Assembly: GCA_026400835.1 (NCBI GenBank) | Contig: JAPLOA010000074.1 | Coordinates: 110,897-174,896, forward strand | Source: Planctomycetales bacterium | GTDB taxonomy: Bacteria > Planctomycetota > Planctomycetia > Planctomycetales > Planctomycetaceae | Length of the DNA: 64,000 nucleotides | Direction of reading: 5' to 3' | Part shown: piece after piece, positions 53,883 to 61,111 of the stretch | Layout: every line of letters starts with the position of its first letter | How positions within the stretch are numbered: position 1 is the first letter of the stretch | Made by a program: the position numbers and the translations under genes | The notes under the pieces: generated by a model | Told to the model about the DNA's origin: nothing | The model's database searches: none | What the model saw: the letters and a program-made list of their open reading frames with translations, nothing else

Positions 53883-54863
53883 TCAGAATTTCAGCACATC
53901 CGGATTCACAACATTCTGCGGAGTCCCGGCCAGGAAGGCCCGGATGTTTTCAACACACCCCATCGTCAGCTGGTCGATCCCTTCCTGAGTCTGATCGGCC
54001 GTATGAGGCGTCAGCACGACCTGCTCGCAGCTCAGAATCGGATGTCCCGGCGGCAAAGGTTCCTGATCAAACACATCCAGACCCGCTCCGAAAAGTGCTC
54101 CACGATGCAAAGCGTCAGCCAACGCGGCGGGATCCACAATGGCTCCGCGAGCGGTATTGATCAGAATCGCTGTCGACTTCATCATCGCGAGCTGCACAGA
54201 TCCAATCAGACCGGCAGTTTTTTCTGACAATCGAGTATGCAGAGAAATTACATCCGATGTCCGGAGTAATTCTTCCAGCTCGACATAGCGAAAGCCAAGT
54301 CGTTCTGCTTTGGAAGCATCGGGATGAAGACTCCAGGCGACGACATTCATGCCAATTGCTCGGCAAAGGCCGATCATCGCACAGCCGATGTTGCCAGTAC
54401 CAATGATCCCGATCTGTTTTCCGCTCAGCGACATCCCCGGATCACCGCGCCAGCGACCGGCCTTGAGTTCGGATGTCATCCAGGCTGCTCGGCGAGCCAC
54501 GGCCAGCATCAGAGCCAGAGCATGCTCAGCCACGACCGCAGCAGTTCGACCCGGAATATTGCTGACGACGATTTTTTGCTCGGTCGCGGTCGGCAGATCA
54601 ATCGCATCGTAGCCGATTCCGCAGACCGCAATCATTTTCAGACGAGGCAGTTGCTGCAGGACCGCGCGAGGAATCTTCAGGGCGCCTCGTGAGTTCAACA
54701 GAATGTCAGCGTCCTTCAGGCGATGCGCCTTTTCGGCATCGTCCGCTGGGCGATCAAGGTGCAGCCGAACGTCTGCGAATTCCTCCAGCAGTTTCAGATG
54801 CGGAGAACGACTGACCATCGGCGGCGAGTCAGCGGGAATTACGATAAGCGGTTTTGCAGACAT
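53883..54863 (-). CDS. D-2-hydroxyacid dehydrogenase family protein
   Basis: A 326-residue NAD-dependent dehydrogenase of the phosphoglycerate dehydrogenase superfamily. The Rossmann motif is GTGNIG at 155-160. The catalytic triad is Arg239 in NTARGAIVD, Glu268 in FDQEPLPP and His287 in LTPHTAD. The nucleotide-binding strand after the motif is VVAWSLHPD. Substrate cannot be read from sequence; 3-phosphoglycerate is one possibility, but no ACT domain is present, so glyoxylate or hydroxypyruvate-type substrates are equally likely. It is 65 bp downstream of the ABC operon 2 genes on the same strand. Confidence 0.9.
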   Translation of the reverse strand: MSAKPLIVIPADSPPMVSRSPHLKLLEEFADVRLHLDRPADDAEKAHRLKDADILLNSRGALKIPRAVLQQLPRLKMIAVCGIGYDAIDLPTATEQKIVVSNIPGRTAAVVAEHALALMLAVARRAAWMTSELKAGRWRGDPGMSLSGKQIGIIGTGNIGCAMIGLCRAIGMNVVAWSLHPDASKAERLGFRYVELEELLRTSDVISLHTRLSEKTAGLIGSVQLAMMKSTAILINTARGAIVDPAALADALHRGALFGAGLDVFDQEPLPPGHPILSCEQVVLTPHTADQTQEGIDQLTMGCVENIRAFLAGTPQNVVNPDVLKF

Positions 54864-54928
54864 GATTCAGAGATGAGAGAGGCCACAATTTGCGGAAACA
54901 GATGAGTACGCATTCTATGCCACGAGAT

Positions 54929-56851
54929 TTATTCGACCTCGCCGGGAACAGCATTCGAATCGCCGATCTGCATAGGAAAATCTCGCACATACAAAATTCG
55001 GCCTTCCCGCTTTACATCCGCACTGACCGTCATGTCCTGAGTGGCTGGGACAGGAGCATAGATCAGAATTCTTGCACGTCCCTCAGGCAGCTCAAAGCGT
55101 TTGAGGTCTGCATAAAAGTCGTCTGCCGCGCTGCGCGCGACAAGTTTCAGCAGCGACTTCTGAAAACACTCCGCGATCGGATCATTCGCTTCATCAGGAG
55201 AACCAGGTCCCCGTATGCGACCGGGCGTAAGGATTCCGGCAAAGCCGTCGTCGAATTCCTGCACCGGCGAGCAGAACGTTGTCAGCAGCGAGGCGTTTCC
55301 AGCGTAGGTCAGTTGTTTCCTGGAATCATCAGCTTTCATCATGTGAATGCGTTTACCGTGGACTACGAAATACTGATTGTCCTTATTCAACGGAAATTTT
55401 TCATTAAACGACAGCGTCAATGCCGTCAGTTCCGATCCGTTCTGTTCAACATTCGCAATAGTCAGATTCCAGTCGTCCATCGTAAGTCGTCGACGGAAGA
55501 TCATTGATTGGCTGCTGAATGGAGGAACGCGAGCAACAAAGCTGGCCGAGTTTCCGGAAGTCATAACGGCATCCGCACGCTCATCCGCAGCTCCGGATGC
55601 CAGCAGCGTCTGGCGATCTTTATCGTCAAGCGTGTAAAGATCTCCGGACGTCACAAACAGCGTTCGATACTCCAGCGAACTCCAGTGCGTCGCATCTTCC
55701 GCGCGAGCGACCGCCAGCGTATGCAGTGATGTTGTTTCTCCGTAACCACGCTGACCAACGAACAGAAAAATCAGACTGAAGAAAACAGCCAGCCCTGCGA
55801 TGGCTCCGTAGGTCACAAGGAAATGCAGACGACGCTGCTTCGACAGGATCCAACAGCCCGGGAAGATCAGACCCACATAACACATCGACAACAGAAAGAT
55901 CAGAATCCAGGCATGGTCCGGCTGAGTCAATTCTCGCATCCACATCAAAATTTCATCGTCATTCACCGTCGCTTCTTCCTGAGCCGTATTGCCCCCGGTG
56001 CCGATCTGATTGAATGATTGCTCGGGCTCCGCCGCATCCTGGGTAAGTCCTGGTGGAGTCACGACCGGAGTCACGACCTGCAGACTGAGTCCGTCTCGCT
56101 GGAAATCGTGTCGCGTCACCAGACCATTGCCGACGGGAAACTCCGGGAACGGTTCATTAAGCGGAGCAAGAATCCCGGAAAACGACAGCGTCTGATTGTT
56201 GCCGTCTTTCATCAGATGCAATTGGCCGCCGGATTTCAGCCACGACAACAAAGCCTGCTGACGGGGAGCTTCCCAGTCCGGCGCATGATCCAGAAACAAG
56301 GCATGCAGCCCGGTCATCGCAGTCGCATACGGCGGAAAAATCTCCGCCGGCATATGTTTAATCGTCGTCGGAGACTTTGTGGCCACTCCCTGCTGATCCA
56401 GAATCACAGCAGGCAACGAAAGCTGAGCTTCCCTGGAATCTCGATTGCGATCAAAGATGGCTCGCGGTTGATCCATCGGGTCGAACGTATATGTTTTCTC
56501 CTCTGTCTTCAGATCAAAATACCACGTCGCCATATTGCCGAGGATGTACGGATAAAACTGCACCCAGCGGCGTGAGTTCGGGCCGACGAATACGGGCTGA
56601 GTCGAAATGCCGCCGACTTCGTTGAGTGCTCCGGTGACACGTCTCAGGCGTGCTGTCGCCTCAATCGGCTGATCGCTCAGATTGTCCACCAGAATTGACA
56701 AGGGCATGAACTGGCCCGTGACAACTCGACCATCAAACCCCCACACGACTTCAACGACTCGGAGCTGCTGACTATCCTGAGCCATCACAGTCGGGTCAAA
56801 AATGCTGCCGACAATCAAGGCCACCAAAAGTATCGGCGTTGTTCTGTTCAC
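54929..56851 (-). CDS. Exported membrane protein associated with ABC operon 2
   Basis: A 640-residue protein with a signal peptide (residues 1-24, ILLVALIVGSIFDPTVMA). The first 300 residues are beta-rich and presumably periplasmic (VVEVVWGFDGRVVTGQFMPLSI). Two hydrophobic helices follow at roughly 315-380 (ILIFLLSMCYVGLIFPGCWIL and YGAIAGLAVFFSLIFLFV). The C-terminal 260 residues again look extracytoplasmic. I do not recognise a named family, but the arrangement of periplasmic domain, two helices, periplasmic domain resembles auxiliary proteins of GldG/DUF4350-type systems; this is a guess. Its start overlaps the permease stop by 4 bp, so it is coupled to operon 2. Confidence 0.68.
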   Translation of the reverse strand: MNRTTPILLVALIVGSIFDPTVMAQDSQQLRVVEVVWGFDGRVVTGQFMPLSILVDNLSDQPIEATARLRRVTGALNEVGGISTQPVFVGPNSRRWVQFYPYILGNMATWYFDLKTEEKTYTFDPMDQPRAIFDRNRDSREAQLSLPAVILDQQGVATKSPTTIKHMPAEIFPPYATAMTGLHALFLDHAPDWEAPRQQALLSWLKSGGQLHLMKDGNNQTLSFSGILAPLNEPFPEFPVGNGLVTRHDFQRDGLSLQVVTPVVTPPGLTQDAAEPEQSFNQIGTGGNTAQEEATVNDDEILMWMRELTQPDHAWILIFLLSMCYVGLIFPGCWILSKQRRLHFLVTYGAIAGLAVFFSLIFLFVGQRGYGETTSLHTLAVARAEDATHWSSLEYRTLFVTSGDLYTLDDKDRQTLLASGAADERADAVMTSGNSASFVARVPPFSSQSMIFRRRLTMDDWNLTIANVEQNGSELTALTLSFNEKFPLNKDNQYFVVHGKRIHMMKADDSRKQLTYAGNASLLTTFCSPVQEFDDGFAGILTPGRIRGPGSPDEANDPIAECFQKSLLKLVARSAADDFYADLKRFELPEGRARILIYAPVPATQDMTVSADVKREGRILYVRDFPMQIGDSNAVPGEVE

Positions 56852-58911
56852 ATTGCCCCTTCCGATATGAGCGTGGCCGATGGCTTTTCAATGAGCGGAG
56901 AATTCATCGGGATTCCGTCATCAAGCCGCTGCAGCAATCGCGGAGCCAGTGTTAATGTCAGGCCGCGAAAGCACAGCATCATCAGGATATGCCCTGCGAG
57001 AACAGTCAGCGACACAATGGCGGCTGTTGATCGCAATTTGGAGAAGGCATAGAACGGAGCCGTTTTGGAAATACCCGCGAGATTGTTTGATGCGAGGATA
57101 CTCTCATTAGCCCAGATACTTCCGTCGGGACGCATGAGACAGCAGACAGAGGACATCGTCGCCATTAATCGCTCGATCTTCTCCTGTTGCTCGATTTCAT
57201 CTCCTGGGGCCTGGAACTGACCTCGAAGGATAAAGTTTTCGGAGAAGCCTCGATCCCGGATGCCAAAAAACGGGCTCAATGTGGACAATCCGAAGCTATA
57301 CCCGAACTCACCCGGCGTTAACAGAAAAGCAGAGCCTGCAACCCAGACGCCCAGAACAGTAATAGCCGCCATGACGGAGCGAGCCTGTGTCGGCGAACGC
57401 AACCCCATCAGGGCCGAAAGCCAGACGACCAGATGCATCGATGTATACGTAGTTGCCGCGACCATGGCACCGTAATAAAGAATAGTTCCAAGGGTACTCA
57501 GCGACAGACTTCGAACGATCTGCACGATATCAAAGTGCATTAACAACAGTGTCAAATGAATGGTCAGAATCGGGATAGAGAGCACAATCATCAGTCGATG
57601 AAGTCCGGCCACTTTCTGGCTGATAATTTCGCGGCTGGACATTGGCGTCGACAGCAGGGCTTCCAGCGTTTCACGAGTTCTCTCAGAGGAGATCATCGTG
57701 GCGGCTTTCATCGACAAAATCATGACCGTAATCGCCCACATCAGAAACAGGAGCACTCGCAGGCCATCAAAGTCTGCTGACATGGAAAACGTGGCCGTGG
57801 CGAGACAAATGAAAAGAACTGGTCCTTCCAGCACAATCAGGACTCGAAACAAATATCGAGCTTTTCCGAGCGACTTCTTGGATCGTTCTCGCCAGGCCAC
57901 CGGGTCAAATGCCGGCAGCGAGTCATAGTCTTTAATCAGAACGACACCGCCTGTCGTGTTGTCGTTCAGCTTTGTAAAGAACGTGTCGACCCGCTTGAAG
58001 ACTCGCAACAGGACCGATGACGAGGACACAAACGCACGGCGGATGAGAAAGAATCGAGCCAGCAGGACAAAGAACCCCGAAGCCATCAGAGAAGGCACAG
58101 ACATCGAGATCAGCAACAGGACTCGAGTCATCAATTGGCCACCTGCGGCAGCGGAAGACTCCCGCAATGCTTCGAACAGCATCTGGTGAAGCCATCCACG
58201 GTTCGACATGAAAACGTTGTACTCGTTCATCCCGCCAAACGCAAAATTCCAGACATCAAAAGGTGTGACCACTGGATACAGATAGCCAAAGCCCATGATT
58301 TGCGTAAACATGACAATCATTCCCACTACGATGTAGGAACAAATAAACGCCGAAGCTGTTGTGGAGAACCATGAGCTGCACAGCAATCCAATGCTGGCAT
58401 AGAAAACACACTCGCACAGCAGCAGCCACAAAGTGCTCAGCAGCACTGTCGTGTCAACGCCACCCAGTGAATAGACAAACGCCAGCACCGGAAACGTGAG
58501 CAACAGAAAAGTCAGCATCGGAACCAGCCGACTGGCCAGCTTCTCCAGAATGATCGTCATCGGTGAAAGACGAGTTACAAACAGCGTGCCCAGAGTGTTC
58601 CGCTCTTTTTCAATGGTGACCGCACCGCAGATCAATGCCGGCATCAACAATTGAACGCTGTGGAACAACATCGGTACCAGAGCACTGAAGATAACTCCAC
58701 CACTGCCGTTAAACTTATTTGCGACCCAGCCACCGCCAGGATTTGCCGTCTGTGAGATGACCTGCATCACTCGAAAGTATTGCACCATCACAATGGAAAG
58801 GATGATGATCGCCCCTGCGAAACGGACGATGTACGTTCGCCGACGATTCGATAATTCGATCAATTCTCGTCGCAGCAACGGAAGTTCCGGAATCAGGCGA
58901 AGCAAGCTCAC
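56848..58911 (-). CDS. ABC-2 type transporter permease (operon 2)
   Basis: A 687-residue membrane protein. The N-terminal half has an ABC-2 signature (VTIEKERNTLGTLFVTRLSPMTIILEKLASRLVPML) and about six helices; the second half repeats the pattern (SSERTRETLEALLSTPMSSREIISQKVAG) with six more, so it is a fused permease pair like that of operon 1. A soluble linker of about 50 residues (DTFFTKLNDNTTGG) and a long periplasmic loop (RDRGFSENFILRGQFQ) separate helices. It overlaps both neighbours by 4 bp (ATGA). The gene starts with the permease and follows the ATPase, so both likely form one transporter. Confidence 0.87.
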   Translation of the reverse strand: MSLLRLIPELPLLRRELIELSNRRRTYIVRFAGAIIILSIVMVQYFRVMQVISQTANPGGGWVANKFNGSGGVIFSALVPMLFHSVQLLMPALICGAVTIEKERNTLGTLFVTRLSPMTIILEKLASRLVPMLTFLLLTFPVLAFVYSLGGVDTTVLLSTLWLLLCECVFYASIGLLCSSWFSTTASAFICSYIVVGMIVMFTQIMGFGYLYPVVTPFDVWNFAFGGMNEYNVFMSNRGWLHQMLFEALRESSAAAGGQLMTRVLLLISMSVPSLMASGFFVLLARFFLIRRAFVSSSSVLLRVFKRVDTFFTKLNDNTTGGVVLIKDYDSLPAFDPVAWRERSKKSLGKARYLFRVLIVLEGPVLFICLATATFSMSADFDGLRVLLFLMWAITVMILSMKAATMISSERTRETLEALLSTPMSSREIISQKVAGLHRLMIVLSIPILTIHLTLLLMHFDIVQIVRSLSLSTLGTILYYGAMVAATTYTSMHLVVWLSALMGLRSPTQARSVMAAITVLGVWVAGSAFLLTPGEFGYSFGLSTLSPFFGIRDRGFSENFILRGQFQAPGDEIEQQEKIERLMATMSSVCCLMRPDGSIWANESILASNNLAGISKTAPFYAFSKLRSTAAIVSLTVLAGHILMMLCFRGLTLTLAPRLLQRLDDGIPMNSPLIEKPSATLISEGAM

Positions 58912-59927
58912 GCGGTTTTCCCCTCTGTCAGCTTCATGAACGCCGTCTCCATATCCATCGCTTCCGGCTGAAACATCGTCAGTCGAGCTTTCTCCTCAAC
59001 AAGTGCCTGGTGCAGATCGCCGACAGAAAGCTGATCTTCATGCAGACGAATCTCCCAGCGATCGACCTGCTTTTCTACCGTCTCGACGCCCGCGATGCGC
59101 TGCACGCGTTCCATCAGATCCGCAGCCGGATTCTCAATGCGCACATGGACGACGCGCCGTACCTGCAGTTGCCGATAAATATCATTCACCGATCCCTGCG
59201 CGACCATCTTCCCGAGTTCCACGATGCCGATGCGCGTACAGAGCTGGCTCAGTTCCGACAGAATATGACTGCTGATCAGAATCGTCTTGCCCATCTCGCG
59301 CAGGGCTTTCAATAGCTCGCGCATTTCGATTCGGGCACGAGGATCAAGGCCACTGGAGGGTTCGTCGAGCAACAGCACCTGGGGATCATGCAGAAGAACT
59401 CGCGCAAGCGCCAGGCGTTGTTTCATTCCGCGAGACAATCCGTCCACAGGCGAATTCGCCTTGTGAGTCATGTCGGTCAGTGTCAAAACGTCGTCAATGG
59501 TCCCTTTCCGTTTCGACACCGGAAGTTTGTAAGCCGCAGCAAAGAAATGCAGATACTCCAGAGCTGTCAGGTCTTCGTACACTCCGAAGAAGTCCGGCAC
59601 AAAGCCCATCACATCGCGGACCTTCTGAGCCTGGCTCAACACATCGAGGCCACACACCAGAGCAAGTCCGCGAAATTTAGGCTGCAGGGTCGCGAGTACT
59701 CGAAAGGTTGAAGACTTACCCGCACCGTTTGGTCCGATGAATCCAAAAACCTCGCCCTGAGGAATGTCGAGCGATATGCCTTTGACGGCTTCAAATTTGC
59801 CGTAGCTGACTCGCAGATCACGAATACAAATCGCCAGAGGAGTAATCTTCCCGTTCGCCACCAGCGCTGAAGAATTTGCATTCGGAGCTGACGTGAACAC
59901 ATCCGGCGAATTACTTGAGGCTTGCAT
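58908..59927 (-). CDS. ABC transporter ATP-binding protein (operon 2)
   Basis: A 339-residue ATPase. Walker A is GPNGAGKSS, the signature LSRGMKQRLALAR, Walker B VLLLDEPSSGLDP and the H-loop SSHILSEL. A Ser/Asn-rich N-terminal extension of about 28 residues precedes the domain (SPDVFTSAPNANSSA), and a C-terminal domain of about 95 residues (VVHVRIENPAADLMERVQ) is typical of ABC-2 ATPases. The start ATG at 59927 leads a three-gene overlapping operon. Repeats of ATAGTTCA at 59926-59933 and 59959-59966 lie at the start codon, possibly an operator. Confidence 0.9.
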   Translation of the reverse strand: MQASSNSPDVFTSAPNANSSALVANGKITPLAICIRDLRVSYGKFEAVKGISLDIPQGEVFGFIGPNGAGKSSTFRVLATLQPKFRGLALVCGLDVLSQAQKVRDVMGFVPDFFGVYEDLTALEYLHFFAAAYKLPVSKRKGTIDDVLTLTDMTHKANSPVDGLSRGMKQRLALARVLLHDPQVLLLDEPSSGLDPRARIEMRELLKALREMGKTILISSHILSELSQLCTRIGIVELGKMVAQGSVNDIYRQLQVRRVVHVRIENPAADLMERVQRIAGVETVEKQVDRWEIRLHEDQLSVGDLHQALVEEKARLTMFQPEAMDMETAFMKLTEGKTA

Positions 59928-60456
59928 AGTTCAACACATTCGTTGTTCAACGCACTTTATAGTTCAGAACAGTCAATCAAGATGTTGTTCAGGACGCGGA
60001 TCCTTGTCACGTCAAATTTTGTCCAGCAATCCGGACGCAATGCCCGGCCAAACTAAAAATCTTCGGCGGTCCGGTCTATTGCTGATGTCGGTGTAATCTT
60101 GTTTCGTGAGGAATATCTGCCCATCGATTCCGCGTTTTCGTTGAACGGCGAGCCGCAGGCGGAGGCGAAATCGAGCCACGACGCTTGCAGCTTGCCGTTA
60201 AGCGATTAAATCAGCACGTCGTTTGTATCCACCGCTATCGTCAAGCCTTGCCCCCAAAAACCGCCCCGCGCACGGATTCTAGAAGCCTCAATCGGCGATG
60301 TCGAGAAGGCCGAACAGGGAGACCTTTTCGATTACGAAGTGAACAGCAGGTAGAGTAACTGCTCCGTCGGGAACTCAGTGAATCCGAGCGTTTTCAATCA
60401 AGCGTAAAACGAATGTCGTGAATTGCAGCAGATTTTGCCGAAGGGCAATTTCAGTG
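59928..60456. other. Divergent region upstream of ABC operon 2
   Basis: About 530 bp between ABC operon 2 and the two-TM protein gene. It includes the direct repeat of ATAGTTCA next to the start codon and a palindromic repeat at 60139-60204. No further gene is supported. Promoters are not identified by eye. Confidence 0.4.
60139..60204. repeat. Palindromic repeat, family B, copy 2
   Basis: Begins CGTTGAACGGCGAGCCGCAG and ends CTTGCCGTTAAGCG; it is the reverse-complement orientation of the copy at 15608-15673, with conserved arms and a variable centre. No coding frame of note. Confidence 0.68.
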
Positions 60457-60903
60457 ATGCTTGCCCGCGTTTCTGGTGAGTCCTCTGCCGTGATGTACCT
60501 TCTCGCTGTATTTCTCCTTCTTTTCACCGCCTGGATGTTTCTTGGCTGGATGACCGGAGAATCGCGCGATATCCGGTGGATGCGAAACTGGTGTGCCGGG
60601 ATTTTTGTCGTAATGGTGATTCTTATCTGCCTCGGTGGAGGAGCCGTTTTCGCACGCCGGTCGACGCAAGCCTCCTGCCGCGCATCACTCGAACAATTTG
60701 CGAGGCTGCTGGAAGAACGCGCCGAAGAGGGCCGAATTCAGGACGTTCGCGATGCGATTAGCCACCTCGCCAATCGGCCCGATGAATGGTCCAGCCATAG
60801 CCCGGATATCCTCAGCCGCATCAATGAGGTCACGCAAGCCCTCGAAAAGACGTCCTTGAACCGAGTCGCGACGAAGGCGGCCGGACAAAAAGCAGCCCAC
60901 TAA
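60457..60903 (+). CDS. Small two-helix membrane protein
   Basis: A 148-residue protein with two hydrophobic segments: YLLAVFLLLFTAWMFLGWM and WCAGIFVVMVILICLGGGAVF. The C-terminal 70 residues are soluble (LEQFARLLEERAEEGRIQDVRDAI), predicted helical, cytoplasmic or periplasmic by orientation. Start is uncertain: ATG at 60457 (AAGGG 11 bp before) or at 60493 (GGTGAG 12 bp before), and an open GTG at 60418. I do not recognise a family. It stands between the divergent ABC operon and the large Ser/Pro-rich gene. Confidence 0.6.
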   Translation: MLARVSGESSAVMYLLAVFLLLFTAWMFLGWMTGESRDIRWMRNWCAGIFVVMVILICLGGGAVFARRSTQASCRASLEQFARLLEERAEEGRIQDVRDAISHLANRPDEWSSHSPDILSRINEVTQALEKTSLNRVATKAAGQKAAH

Positions 60904-61111
60904 GCCTCTCTTTTCGCCCTCACGAAACCGCGATTGCAGATCGTAAAAAACTTGTCACCGTCCATCGCTCGACGACGGCGTACGGTGTATTTGTCTGGTA
61001 AGTGCGATCCCGGCCGCGTATAAATAGGTGAGAAATAAGGTCGTTCGTCGAACTGATCTGCAGGCCATTCTGTTCTTCCCTAAGCCCTGCCTCCCATTCT
61101 GCTGGACAATG

